Source of the DNA: Ariolimax columbianus
Lineage: Eukaryota; Mollusca; Gastropoda; Stylommatophora; Arionidae
Direction of reading: 5' to 3'
Length of the DNA stretch: 64,000 nt
Assembly: GCA_036924085.1 (NCBI GenBank)
Contig: JAVGWX010000007.1
Location: 98,419,141-98,483,140 of the forward strand
Shown here: positions 23,045 through 34,520 of the stretch, one piece after another
How the letters are laid out: each line of letters begins with the position of its first letter
How positions within the stretch are numbered: position 1 is the stretch's first letter
Notes under the pieces: model-generated
Told to the model about the DNA's origin: nothing
The model's input: the letters and a program-made list of their open reading frames with translations, nothing else
Database searches by the model: none
Position numbers and translations under genes: made by a program

Positions 23045-24860
23045 CATTAGTGATTTACTGTCCCTATCCAAGCACCACGTTATACAGTAGGCGTCCAGTG
23101 TTCAGCGACATGGATTGTCTTGTCATTTGCCTCCAGCATGTCACACCTATTGCATGGTTTCTGGAGGTTGGGGCAGGTCATCAGGTGGTCTAGGTCCTGT
23201 ATGGCGCTACAGTCACGTGTGTCCTCATCTGTGTATCCCCATCGTTTCATATTCCTCATGTACCGTGATACACCAGTTTGGAGTCTGTTCAGCGACTTCC
23301 ATGTCGTGTATGGTAGATGATGTCCGAAGGCAGGTTCCTCCCAAAGTTCCATCTCTGGGGCCTGCACCAATTCGTGCCATCTCTCGACGCTGCGACTTAC
23401 AGGGTTTGTCTGTAAGGGCTGTGTTGATTTTAGGAAACTGTGTCTGGATGAGTCTTGTGCTCTGTACCTGGTGTCCAAACATTGAGTGCCTTGGGTTATG
23501 CTGTTTTTCTCCCTCGATTTCTGCTGCAATGCTTCTTCGAATTTCTGGTGGTGCTGTGCCAATGATGGGCTATACTTTATCAATGGGAGTGGGTTTTAGG
23601 CATCCTGATACTATCCAGCCTGCCTCACGTATTGCTGTATCAACTAGTTTTGCATGGACAGTTTTTCCAGACTGGTGCAGCGTATTCAGCTTCGGAAAAA
23701 CACCAGGCAAGTGCAAATGTCCGAAGGCCTGATGGCTGTGCGCCCCCCCCTCCCCCCCCCCCCGCTTCACAATGTTGTGCCGGTCAGTTTTCTGATGATA
23801 TTATTTCTTGCGTGTATCTTACGCTTTGTTTCCTGTCAGTGCGTTATGTAGGTCAGTGTGCGTTCGAACTTTACACCTAGATATTTGGGAGCCGCGCAGT
23901 GTTCACGGTCCAGCACTTGTCACCTAATCTGAAGTTTTCTTTTTGCCTCTCTGTTTCTGAGGTAGTATGCACATACCTGGGTTTTACTGGGATTTGGTTT
24001 AAGGTGATTCTTGTGGCAGGCACATACCTGGGTTTTACTGGGATTTTGTGGTAGGCACATAACTGGGTTTTACTGGGATTTGGTTTAAGGTGATTCTTGT
24101 GGTAGGCACATACTTGGGTTTTACTGGGATTTGGTGGTGATTCTTGTGGTAGGCACATACCTGGGTTTTACTGGGATTTGGTTTAAGGTAATTCTTGTGG
24201 TAGGCACATACCTGGGTTTTACTGGGATTTGGTTTAAGGTGATGCATGTGGTAAGCACATATCTGGGTTTTACTGGGATTTGGTGGTGATTCTTGTGGTA
24301 GGCACATACCTGGGTTTTACTGGGATTTGGTTTAAGGTGGTGCATGTGGTAAGCACATATCTAGATTTTACTGGTTTAAGGTGGTGTATGTTGTAGTGTT
24401 CTGTAATGGCATTGAGAGAACATGACAGTCTGTCCCCAACCTCCTCAAACCCTTTCACCTGGGCAGCAACTGCTGTCGTCAAGGTAGATGGGTCTCCTTC
24501 TGTCTGTGTCCATGGGTTGGTCATTAGTATATATGTTTTATAGCATGGGTATTATGACACTTCCTTGTGCCAGGCCGTTGTTTTGGTTTCGCCATGTCTT
24601 GTCTTTTCCCCCAAAGTGACATAGAACCGTCTGTTCTACAGGAGGCATTTGATATTGATCAGTCGCCAGTTGTTTTGTCTTGGTGTATAGTTTGGATAGT
24701 CGTCCCCGAGGGTTTATGGTGCCACATGCTGCTCTCAGGTCAATATAGTCCACTTCTGTGACCTGTTTGTGTTCGTATTAATCCTCTTTTAATTGTGTTA
24801 GGTCAAGGATTTGACTCCTGCAGATCGGGCGCCCTCTGGAAATGACTTGCTAATTCTTTC
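23045..24860 (-). pseudogene. 5'-truncated LINE lying between two blocks of the same satellite family
   Basis: On the minus strand: reverse transcriptase blocks AACGTINPRGRLSKLY and NGLAQGSV near 24750-24540, CSLNAITEHYN, then the tandemly expanded NPSKTQVCAYHKN region, then HAKLVDTAIREAG near 23650, and WKSLNRLQTGVSRYMRN, DLDHLMTCP and IHVAEHW at the C-terminus, 23300-23090. This is the usual order of this LINE type. Frameshifts and stops occur, so it is dead. A C-rich tract (about 23743-23764) interrupts it. The 5' half, including the endonuclease, is missing. Confidence 0.85.
23958..24385. repeat. 51-bp tandem array grown inside the LINE reverse transcriptase
   Basis: About eight copies of a unit of about 51 bp, some shortened, containing CCTGGGTTTTACTGGGATTT. 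On the minus strand it encodes NPSKTQVCAYHKNHLKP over and over. A single NPSKTQV-FH block is normal at this place in the LINE (compare 5171-5353), so the array is an expansion of the element's own codons. Confidence 0.9.
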
Positions 24861-24872
24861 AATACCCAAAAA

Positions 24873-25072
24873 AAAAGTAAACCATTAACTGTGTTAGAGA
24901 AGTAAACCATTAACTGTGTCAGAGAAGTAAACCATTAACTGTGTTAGAGAAGTAAACCATTAACTGAGTTAGAGAAGTAAACCATTAACTATGACAAAAA
25001 AGTAAACCATTAACTGTGCCAGAGAAGCAAACCATTAACTGTGTTAGAGAAGTAAACCATTAACTGTCAAAG
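24873..25072. repeat. 25-bp monomer array related to the large satellite
   Basis: Eight copies of a 25-bp unit containing GTAAACCATTAACTGTGTTA. This corresponds to only one half of the 50-bp dimer in 6399-22975. It begins after a short A-rich tract at the right end of the LINE. Confidence 0.93.
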
Positions 25073-25603
25073 AAGAACAATAATTTGAAGGACCGGATTA
25101 TAGTGGAGCCCCAGCTTAGATTCTCATCAATTTTTCATATAAGACTATATAACGTGTATTCCTTTTGATGAGAGGCACATGACAACACAGATAAAATCAA
25201 CTAAGACCCCACAGACAGGATCTGGGTAATGAAGATTTGACTCATTCGAGATTCTCCATTGTTATCGCTTAGCTCAAGCTTGGAAATACAATATTACAAT
25301 CAAATTGAGAGACATTTTCTTAAATATTCTTTTTTTAAAAATCTCAGTCCAAAAATACTTTGGGAAGGATCTCAGACTTGCATTTTGCATCAATACTGTT
25401 TAAACTCGCTCACATGAAAGTAGATACACCTGGTTACTTTTATTTAGTAGCTTTTCTTCTGCTTTGGGTGTAGATGTTTTTTATTTCTTATGTGACCCGA
25501 GCTCAACTCTTGTTTTTCGCCACCGCCTGTCAATTCCTATCAAATACTAAAAATTTAAAAATAAGAAGAATTGACAATTGTTTCATTCTTTCGGTACAAA
25601 AAC
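25073..25603. other. Unassigned AT-rich stretch
   Basis: No gene, array or transposon end recognised. Confidence 0.5.
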
Positions 25604-26475
25604 ACTTTAACAGTTTAACAAGGGGGCCCTGCCAATATTTTCTGACCATGCCCCAAAGTTTAACAGTTTAACAAGGGGGCCCTGCCAATATTTTCTGACC
25701 ATGCCCCAAAGTTTAACAGTTTAACAAGAGGACCCTGCCAATATTCTCTGACCATGCCCTAAAGTTTAACAGTTTAACAGGGTACCCTGCCAATATTCTC
25801 TGACCATGCTCCAGAGTTTAACAGGGTGCCCTGCCAATATTCTCTGAACATGCCCCACAGTTTAACAAGGGAGCCCTGCCAACATTCTCTGACCATGCCC
25901 CACAATTTAACAAGGGGGTCATGCCAATATTCTCTGACCATGGTCCAGAGTTTAACAGGGTGCTCTGCCAATATTCGTTGACCACCCCAACACCCCCCAC
26001 CCCCCGTTTAACAGTTTACTAAGGGGATCCTGTCAATATTCTCTGACCATGCTCCAGAGTTTAACAGTTTGCCAAGGGGACCCTGTCAATATTCTCTGAC
26101 CATGCCCCACAGTTTACCAAGGAGACCCTGTCAATATTCTCTGACCATGCTCCAGAGTTTAACGGTTTACCAAGGGGACCCTGTCAATATTATCTGACCA
26201 TACTCCAGAGTTTAACAGTTTACCAAGGGGACCCTGTCAATATTCTCTGACCATGCCCCACAGTTTACCAAGGGGACCCTGTCAATATTCTCTGACCATG
26301 CCCCACAGTTTACCAAGGGGACCCTGTCAATATTCTCTGGCCATGCCCCACAGTTTACCAAGGGGACCCTGTCAATATTCTCTGACCATGCCCCACAGTT
26401 TACCAAGGGGACCCTGTCAATATTCTCTGACCATGCCCCACAGTTTACCAAGGGGACCCTGCCAATATTCGCTTA
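25604..26475. repeat. 45-bp minisatellite with a longer 53-54 bp variant
   Basis: About 18 copies containing CAATATTCTCTGACCATGCC and GTTTACCAAGGGGACCCTGT. The left copies (to about 25780) carry an extra GTTTAACA block and are 53-54 bp. The copies from 26215 to 26460 are a homogeneous 45 bp. The period is divisible by three, hence spurious open frames on both strands. Confidence 0.95.
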
Positions 26476-27357
26476 GGCCCCACATTCTCTAAGGTACATG
26501 GTGATATTCTCAGGTCTCATATATTCCGATGTGCCCCGACAATTCTTTCTAGAAATCTACGTTTCCCAAGGGAACCTGCCAGTGTTCTTTAACGAGGCCT
26601 CATATCTTTTAAGGTCGGCCCTGATTCTATACACGTCCATCGAACCGTGACGACAAAACTCGTATACGAATGACTGGGCAAACAATGAACCCCACGCGCG
26701 ATAAACACACCAAATAAACGAACGTATCGGATTCTCATGACATAACAACAGAGCTCATTCAAACAGGCAACACTGCGCACACTAACGTGTGAAAATTGTC
26801 ATCCGGGTACAATTAATATGAAAGACAGACAGATGACGCACGAATACGGAAATAAACACATGCAGCCTGTAGACGAGATAATCAAGATTGTGGTAGGGTG
26901 GAATGAGGGAAACTTCTTTCAAATGCGACTTCTTAGTAAATTGATATCTCTGCAACTTTCAGTACCTAGTGTAGTGTATGTTCTACTACCACACCATGCT
27001 ATTATACATGTCTCCACATCTCCATTGTTCTCTCAATGCTGTACGTTGTCATATTATGTTCTCAACCTTTCCTCGCCTCACAATATGCCCAGTCACACGA
27101 CAACTACTTACAACAGATGAATGCAATGACATTGACTCTCCTGTTCATACACGTCACAATATCACCATTTGTCATTCCAGCGGCCCATAGTATTTTAAAC
27201 ATTGTTTATTCACAAATGTCCCGTGACATATTAGGATCCGCGTTGTTTGGACAGATATGTATGGTTGTATAGGGTTGACACTTAATACTTATGCTTCAAC
27301 TCTGCGTGAGAGGGCGAGGTGTGATACGTTTAGTGGCTATGGAAATGAGCTTCCCTG
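26476..27357. other. Unassigned stretch
   Basis: No array, transposon hallmark or convincing gene. Short overlapping open frames around 26820-27270 have no recognisable domain and no splice context. Confidence 0.45.
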
Positions 27358-28320
27358 TGAAAAACGACGATTTAATTTGATGGATGCCAAATATTTGGTC
27401 AGGAATATTCTCAACTGTAAAAAACGACGATTTAATTTGATGGATGCCAAATATTTGGTCAGGAATATTCTCAACTATAAAAAACGACGATTTAATTTGA
27501 TGGATGCCAAATATTTGGTCAGGAATATTCTCAACTATAAAAAACGACGATTTAATTTGATGGATGCCAAATATTTGGTTAGGAATATTCTCAACTATAA
27601 AAAACGACGATTTAATTTGATGGATGCCAAATATTTGGTCAGGAATATTCTCAACTATAAAAAACGACGATTTAATTTGATGGATGCCAAATATTTGGTC
27701 AGGAATATTCTCAACTATAAAAAACGACGATTTAATTTGATGGATGCCAAATATTTGGTCAGGAATATTCTCAACTATAAAAAACGACGATTTAATTTGA
27801 TGGATGCCAAATATTTGGTCAGGAATATTCTCAACTATAAAAAACGACGATTTAATTTGATGGATGCCAAATATTTGGTCAGGAATATTCTCAACTATAA
27901 AAAACGACGATTTAATTTGATGGATGCCAAATATTTGGTCAGGAATATTCTCAACTATAAAAAACGACGATTTAATTTGATGGATGCCAAATATTTGGTC
28001 AGGAATATTCTCAACTATAAAAAACGACGATTTAATTTGATGGATGCCAAATATTTGGTCAGGAATATTCTCAACTATAAAAAACGACGATTTAATTTGA
28101 TGGATGCCAAATATTTGGTCAGGAATATTCTCAACTATAAAAAACGACGATTTAATTTGATGGATGCCAAATATTTGGTCAGGAATATTCTCAACTATAA
28201 AAAACGACGATTTAATTTGATGGATGCCAAATATTTGGTCAGGAATATTCTCAACTATAAAAAACGACGATTTAATTTGATGGATGCCAAATATTTGGTC
28301 AGGAATATTCTCAACTATAA
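27358..28320. repeat. Highly homogeneous 60-bp tandem array
   Basis: Sixteen copies of an exact 60-bp unit including GATGGATGCCAAATATTTGG. Only a handful of substitutions are visible (copies 1, 2 and 4). It is open on the plus strand (27257-28327) and on the minus strand (27296-28459), because 60 is divisible by three and the unit lacks stops in those frames. No domain or codon evidence supports a protein. Confidence 0.97.
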
Positions 28321-28984
28321 AAAATGATGATTGGATGTGATGGAAGGCAAACATTTGGTTTGCATGTCGTACCACTGGCTTGCATGTAGTTTGCATGTCG
28401 TACCACTGGCTTGCATGTAGTTTAAAGGGACTAAGGAAGTGTGTGAATGGTGCTGACAACTTCGTTATTTAAAATGATGATCTATCGAAACAAATAACTT
28501 AAATTCACATAATTGTTTCGTCGCAGGATTACTGTAAAGAGTTGTTACTATGGTAACTTTATATTCCTATTAGAGCAGAAATAGTTAGGATTGTCATAAG
28601 CATCATGTGAGAATTTAGGAAAGATTGTTATAAGCACAATGTGACAATCTGATTGATACAAATCATCCAAAATGAAATGAAGCTGCGAATTAAATGCATC
28701 AAATTGTCAATCACAGTAGGGTGTCACCGGAAAATAAGATAACATGAAGATCAATATTGATCAGAATTATAACATCTACCTGCAACGGGTCGTCATTCAA
28801 AGCAAGGTCTATCTAACTGTACAGGCATTGCTACCCAATACAGGCTATAAGATAAAAAGACAGACAAGCGTTGACAAACAGATCAGATAACAATTTATTT
28901 AGGGGAGGTCATCGAATAATTAGTCGTAATGCGACGACAAACAAGATTTACGCCCCTTTAAACGTCTTCGCCTACTGCTAATGG
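28321..28984. other. Unassigned stretch with a small duplication
   Basis: A decayed partial 60-bp unit at 28321-28360, then a two-copy repeat of about 33 bp (GCATGTCGTACCACTGGCTT) at 28360-28425. Nothing else recognised. Confidence 0.5.
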
Positions 28985-29428
28985 TGGACATAATAATTGT
29001 CCATCACTAGCGAATATGGCGGCAGCATCAGACTTGTGCTGCGTGGTGATCTCATTTGACTACAAAGTCTAATCCTTGCACGGCAGATTCTGCCGAACTC
29101 GGGGCATACCCGTGAGAAAACGGCTGCGGAGTCATCGTGCATTCTGTTCTTTCGAGCGACTCGCTTTCTCTACAGCTTGACGATATAGTTTCGCTTTGCG
29201 ATCTGAACACATTGCGTGATGGCTAGCGCGCCAGGTTCTGTGCAAGCATCTCTCAGGTGGTGACCTTCTGTCCTCCTGATGAGAGTCTGTCTTCCACCAG
29301 CTCATCCTACAGCAGCTGCTCGAGGGAAGCGTTCATCGGAAATGCGAACATGTCCCATTCATCTCATCTGGAGTTTTTGCAGAAGCGTATGGCTGCTCAA
29401 CCAGATGGACCTGATAAGAATTTCAAAG

Positions 29429-29720
29429 TTCTGCACTTTGTCCCGCCACCTGATCCTGAGTTAGGCACTTTGTCCCGCCACCTGATCCTGAGAGTTAGGC
29501 ACTTTGTCCCGCCATCTTATCATGAGAGTTAGGCACTTTGTCCCGCCACCTTATCATGAGAGTTAGACACTTTGTCCCGCCACCTGATCCTGAGAGTTAG
29601 GCACTTTGTCCCGCCAGCTGATCCTGAGAGTTACGCACTTTGTCCCGCCAGCTGATCCTGAGAGTTACGCACTTTGTCCCACCACCTGTTCCTGAGAGTT
29701 AGGCACTTTGTCCCGCCACC
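29429..29720. repeat. 34-bp tandem array grown inside the LINE
   Basis: About nine copies of a 34-bp unit containing GAGTTAGGCACTTTGTCCCG. On the minus strand one unit encodes RIRWRDKVPNSQ, the segment expected here between the WTLYRRH and GHVxRMSDERLP blocks of this LINE type. The array is therefore element-derived. Confidence 0.88.
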
Positions 29721-30163
29721 CGATCTGAGCAGTCTTATTAGACAGCTCATGGGAAAACACTGTAACAGTTTGGTATGTCTCTTGTACAGTATCCATGTTC
29801 CACGGGCATACAGCATAGCGGTTAACACTGCATCATGACACAATGTTATCGTGGTGACAACACTGATGTCCTGTCAGTTCCTGCCATTTGCTTGCAGCAC
29901 TTCAAACGCAGAGCCTGCAATCTTTTTGTTGAGCTCGGAGTCAATGTTCGCTTCTCTAGAGTGCGCACTTCCACTGCCTAAGTGGCAGAAGCTATCGACT
30001 GCCAGGAAACGTTGGTTCTGTGCGGTGATATTTTATTCGCTGAACAGCTTTCCAGAAGAAGGCAGGAAAGTTACTTAAGTTTTCCTTGAAATAATTGTGA
30101 GACCACAAATACTGTATGCCGCTGAAAACTCCACCATGATGGACTGCATATCATGTTCTGAGC

Positions 30164-30383
30164 GGGGGACGGCGTGGGCTAGTGGTTAAGTGACACGGCT
30201 CACAACCGAAGGTGCGGGGTTCGATCCACGTCAAAGCACCGGCCGTTACCCTGGGGAAGCAGACCCTTACATAAAATGCATGCTTAAGTCGGATGCACTG
30301 GGACGACAGGAGCAAAATAAAAACCACAGTGCAACGCACACCGCCTTGGGGAATAGAGAAATAAGGCGAACGAAATTTTTTTA
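30164..30383 (+). mobile_element. tRNA-derived SINE (family A) with perfect 11-bp target-site duplication
   Basis: Flanked by ATGTTCTGAGC at 30153-30163 and 30384-30394. An A-box-like TGGGCTAGTGGTTAAG and a B-box GGTTCGATCC mark an RNA polymerase III promoter of tRNA origin. The body carries AAGTCGGATGCACTGGGACG. The insertion splits the minus-strand LINE. A second copy is at 49176-49412. Confidence 0.92.
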
Positions 30384-31204
30384 ATGTTCTGAGCAGGTAT
30401 TAATGGCATGTCAGGGAACAGGAGATCCAAGATGGTGGCTTCAGTCACCTTGGTGTAAGACTTCAGACATCTCGAATTTAACAACAGATCCTGCGTCCTG
30501 TACCTCATATGCATGCCAGTAGCAGCGCTATGCACAGCACCAATGAGCATTATTGCAAAGAACATACTAAAGAATGTCGGTGTCAGCACACTTCCCTATT
30601 TGACACCATTACTGACTGAGATAATTTTCTTTCGTACAGTTCTCGAGCCATCATGAAACTGCCAGGATAGTCAAACTTCGCCATGATTTGCCAGAGCTCT
30701 TCCCTAGTAACGGTGTAAAAGGCCTTGGTTTAGTTACCAAATACTGGTGGACGTACTTGAGACATGATAACCAAGCGTCTTCCAGGAGTTGTTCATCCCC
30801 GTCACTCTCAACAATGGAGATTCTTTCACAATGACTGATCATATCGGATACTTCATAATATGGAAGCACGTATACCATCTGTCATTTCTAAAGAATAGCA
30901 CTTTGAAGGTCTATCTATTTGCCAGCTGGGAATAGATTGATTCTCAAGAACCAAAAGGGAGGATGGCTGATGAGTGACTGACTTCTGCAGTCAGATCGAT
31001 GACTTGTTTGAACCTCCTTCTGGTGCTGTCTCCTAGCAACACAAATATTCCAAATGTGTGGATCCTGGATTCTACTATGAAAGAAGCAAACATCTCACCC
31101 CCGCCCACACCTCCTTAAAAAGTCACTAAGGAAGGTTGTGCTCGAGGAAGGCCAACAAATCAATCACATAAGAAATGCTTTTTTTAAATATATTTTTTGC
31201 TTAG

Positions 31205-31640
31205 ATGTTTGCCTCGCCATTTTCCACCCCAGACCGTAGTCCATTGGGCGATATCAGGACGCATAAACCAATGCTTGGATGCATGTGTGCGTCTGTATGT
31301 ACCTATGCTAGGTTTGTGTGCCCTCAGAAGCTAGCCCAACCAAAGTGCAATGGAAGGGCCTCACCACGAGGAAGGACGCGTGTGAAAGTTGTGCAAGAGT
31401 GTGACTGTAGGATAGAGTCAAATGAAACAGAGTGAGGTAAGAGGAGAGAGAGAAGGGGTAGAGTTGCCCCCAGGGTGAACACTTTCAGAGTTTTTATATC
31501 GTTTCTTCTGCTCCACCAATGAGCACTTACATGTCCTGAGCTCACCATACAACAGCTGCTTTGGGAGGCGCTCATTGGACAAGTGAACAACATGCAAAGT
31601 CCATCTGATCTGGGATAAGATATGCTGCCACAGAAACACG
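31205..31640 (-). pseudogene. LINE C-terminal fragment
   Basis: The minus frame reads SNERLPKQLLYGELRTCK and EQKKRYKN, the conserved block after the reverse transcriptase in the same LINE type as 28985-31060. The rest is degraded. It is a separate copy, since its C-terminal block lies 5' of the reverse transcriptase block of the neighbouring element. Confidence 0.7.
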
Positions 31641-31686
31641 TACTATATACAATATGTAATAATAATTGAATAAAAATCTCAGTTTT

Positions 31687-31779
31687 CTTGATTATAATGT
31701 TTGTATCTTCAACTAATCTTGATTATAATGCTTGTATCTTCAACTAATCTTGATTATAATGCTTGTATCTTCAACTAAT
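31687..31779. repeat. 31-bp repeat, three copies
   Basis: Three tandem copies of a 31-bp unit beginning CTTGATTATAATG and ending TATCTTCAACTAAT, with one substitution in the first copy. Confidence 0.93.
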
Positions 31780-31984
31780 CAACTTGACATTTCTTATTCG
31801 GTGATGGTGAGCTTTCAATCATCTTTTACCTGTGCCAGGTAGTAACACATTGTCTTCCATTGTTTCTGTGTACTGGTAATCATCGCTGTTTGGTCCGCGT
31901 CTGCTTACAAGCCCAGTTCAAATCTGGCTTATATTACCATTCTCCATGTCTGAAGGTAGTTCCATTATCCGCTACCCGTCAGCG

Positions 31985-32205
31985 TGTCTGATTGGGGTGG
32001 GCATCCCTGGTGGATTAGATCGTCCCTTCTGTCATTGGTTGATATGCCTGGTTGGATTAGGTTGTCCCTTCTGTCACTGGTGGGCGTGCCTGGTTGGATT
32101 AGGTCGCCTCTTCTGCCACCGGTAGGTATGACTAGTTGGATTAGGTTGTCCCCACTGTCACTGGTGGGCATGTTTGGATTGCCTGGTTGGATTGTCCCTT
32201 CTGCC
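31985..32205. repeat. 42-bp minisatellite
   Basis: About five diverged copies built on GGTTGGATTAGGTCG and CTTCTGTCACTGGTGGGC. The period is divisible by three, and open frames on both strands follow from that. Confidence 0.88.
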
Positions 32206-32334
32206 AGCTCCTATGCAGATATATAAGCATTATAAAAATGTGTCTTGTTGTTTTTTAAATATTAGGTTGAGTCAGACAAAGATCACATTTATATCTGAAC
32301 GTTAGAAAGAGAATCTTTACAAACATTGCAAGTT

Positions 32335-32455
32335 CTGAGATGAACACAGACCAAAAAGAGGAAAATGAGGTGAATGGGGTGAAGAGAGAAATAGAAAGAG
32401 AGGGAGATGGAGAGAGAAAGAGTGAGAAGAGAACGAGTGAGAGAGAGAGCAAAAA
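32335..32455. repeat. Purine-rich low-complexity tract
   Basis: About 120 bp almost purely A and G on the plus strand (GAGAGAGAAAGAGTGAGAAG). No gene is implied. Confidence 0.8.
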
Positions 32456-32799
32456 ATGTCATGACATCCTAAAGTGATCACCATATAACTCGCACACAAC
32501 AAATCAGACAAGGAAACCATTCTAATGTTTATTACATTATTGTAAAAGTTCAGCAATGTTCACTTATAAAAGCGGTATAGCAAAAATTATTTCATGTAGC
32601 TGAAACAATAACCAGATCCACTGACAAGTCTATAAAAAGGAGAGTTATTTTGCATAGACAGGAACAGCCATCTGGTCTAGAATCAATCATCCCTCATGTC
32701 TTTCTATCTTCTGGCTCATCTCATTTCTTTTAATGCGCACACACCGAGATCCTCCAACAAGGTTAGACAAAGACAACAAAATAATATGATTTTACACAG

Positions 32800-33335
32800 A
32801 ATCCAAGCAGACAATGATACAAGATAATCCATGCAGACAGTGATACAAGATAATCCATCCAGACAGTGATACAAGATAATCCATCCAGACAGTGATACAA
32901 GATAATCCATGCTGACAATGATACATCCACAGCATCCATGCATGTAATAATATAACACGATAAACCACACAGACAATGATATAACAGAATCTACGCAGAC
33001 AATGATACAACAGAATCCATGCAGACAATGATACATCAACAGCATCCATGCATGTAATAATATAACACAATAATCCATGTAGACAATGATACAGGATAAT
33101 CCATGCAGACAATGATACAGGATAATCCATACAGACAATGATACAAGATAATCCATGCAGACAATGATACAACAGAATCCATGCAGACAATGATACATCA
33201 ACAGCATCCATGCATGTAATAATATAACACAATAATCCATGTAGACAATGATACAAGATAATCCATGCAGACAATGATAGACGATAATCCATGCAGACAA
33301 TGATACAAGATAATCCATGCAGACAATAATAGAAA
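32800..33335. repeat. 26-bp minisatellite with nested higher-order units
   Basis: Units of about 26 bp on ATAATCCATGCAGACAATGA, with a longer insert CATCCATGCATGTAATAATA recurring at about 32934, 33044 and 33206. The array therefore combines simple copies with larger repeated blocks. Minus-strand open frames are by-products. Confidence 0.93.
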
Positions 33336-33449
33336 TCCCTGTTTTATATTTTAGAAATGTAAGTCAAGGTTACATCATTTTAAATCCAGTATTTTTTGTG
33401 CGGACAAAGTCATAAAAATAATGACAAATAAATTGTACAGACACTATCA

Positions 33450-34520
33450 GTAACAGCAAGTACTTGATACAAGTAGAACACATGCAGCTAGAGCAAGTAC
33501 TGATACAAGTAGAACACATGTAGCAACAGCAAGTACTGGTACAAGTAGAACACATGCAGCAAGTACTAGTACAAGTAGAGCACATGCAGCAAGTACTAGG
33601 TACACGTAGAACACATGTAGCAACAACAAGTACTGGTACAAGTAGAACACATGCAGCAACAGTAAGTACTTGGTACAAGTAGAACACATGTAGCAGCAGC
33701 AAGTACTTGGTACAAATAGAACACATGCAGCAACAACAAGTACTGGTACAAGTAGAACACATGCAGCAACAACAAGTACTGGTACAAGTAGAACACATGC
33801 AGCAACAACAAGTACTGGTACAAGTAGAACACATGTAGCAACAGCAAGTACTTGGTACAAATAGAACACATGCAGCAACAACAAGTACTGGTACAAGTAG
33901 AACACATGCAGCAACAACAAGTACTGGTACAAGTAGAACACATGCAGCAACAACAAGTACTGGTACAAGTAGAACACATGTAGCAACAGCAAGTACTTGG
34001 TACAAATAGAACACATGCAGCAACAACAAGTACTGGTACAAGTAGAACACATGTAGCAACAGCAAGTACTGGTACAAGTAGAACCCATGCAGCAACAACA
34101 AGTACTGGTACAAGTAGAACACATGTAGCAAGTACTTGGTACAAATAGAACACATGCAGCAACAACAAGTACTGGTACAAGTAGAACACATGTAGCAACA
34201 GCAAGTACTGGTACAAGTAGAACCCATGCAGCAACAACAAGTACTGGTACAAGTAGAACACATGCAGCAACAACAAGTACTGGTACAAGTAGAACACATG
34301 TAGCAAGTACTTGGTACAAATAGAACACATGCAGCAACAACAAGTACTGGTACAAGTAGAACACATGTAGCAACAGCAAGTACTGGTACAAGTAGAACCC
34401 ATGCAGCAACAACAAGTACTGGTACAAGTAGAACACATGTAGCAAGTACTTGGTACAAATAGAACACATGTAGCAACAGCAAGTACTTGGTACAAGTAGA
34501 ACACATGCAGCAAGTACTTG
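33450..34520. repeat. 36-bp minisatellite
   Basis: About 30 copies of a 36-bp unit containing AAGTACTGGTACAAGTAGAA and CACATGCAGCAACAA. Shortened copies lacking the CAACAACAA part recur near 34127, 34302 and 34441, which indicates duplication of multi-unit blocks. Three overlapping long minus-strand open frames are by-products of the period. Confidence 0.95.

Larger units (their letters stand above)
28985..31060 (-). pseudogene. Decayed LINE with reverse transcriptase and C-terminal zinc-finger-like end
   Basis: Minus-strand blocks in order: TKAFYTVTREELWQIMAKF near 30720, TFFSMFFAIML and MRYRTQDLLLN near 30580-30490, a SINE insertion, LTAMLYARGTWILYKRH near 29820, an expanded RIRWRDKVPNS region, MGHVRISDERFPR near 29370, and CPEFGRICRARIRL near 29080, a degraded CxxCGRxCRARIGL block. 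Known LINEs of this type have this same order. It has many stops and frameshifts and the endonuclease part is missing. Clade not assigned with confidence. Confidence 0.8.

Noticed and set aside
27257..28459. Open frames of 356 (plus) and 387 (minus) codons
   Set aside because: Both are made of the 60-bp tandem unit. The period is divisible by three, there is no domain and no splice or start context, and both strands cannot plausibly be coding.
32716..33318. Minus-strand 200-codon frame that looks like a membrane protein
   Set aside because: Hydrophobic peptide generated by the 26-bp array; not a gene.
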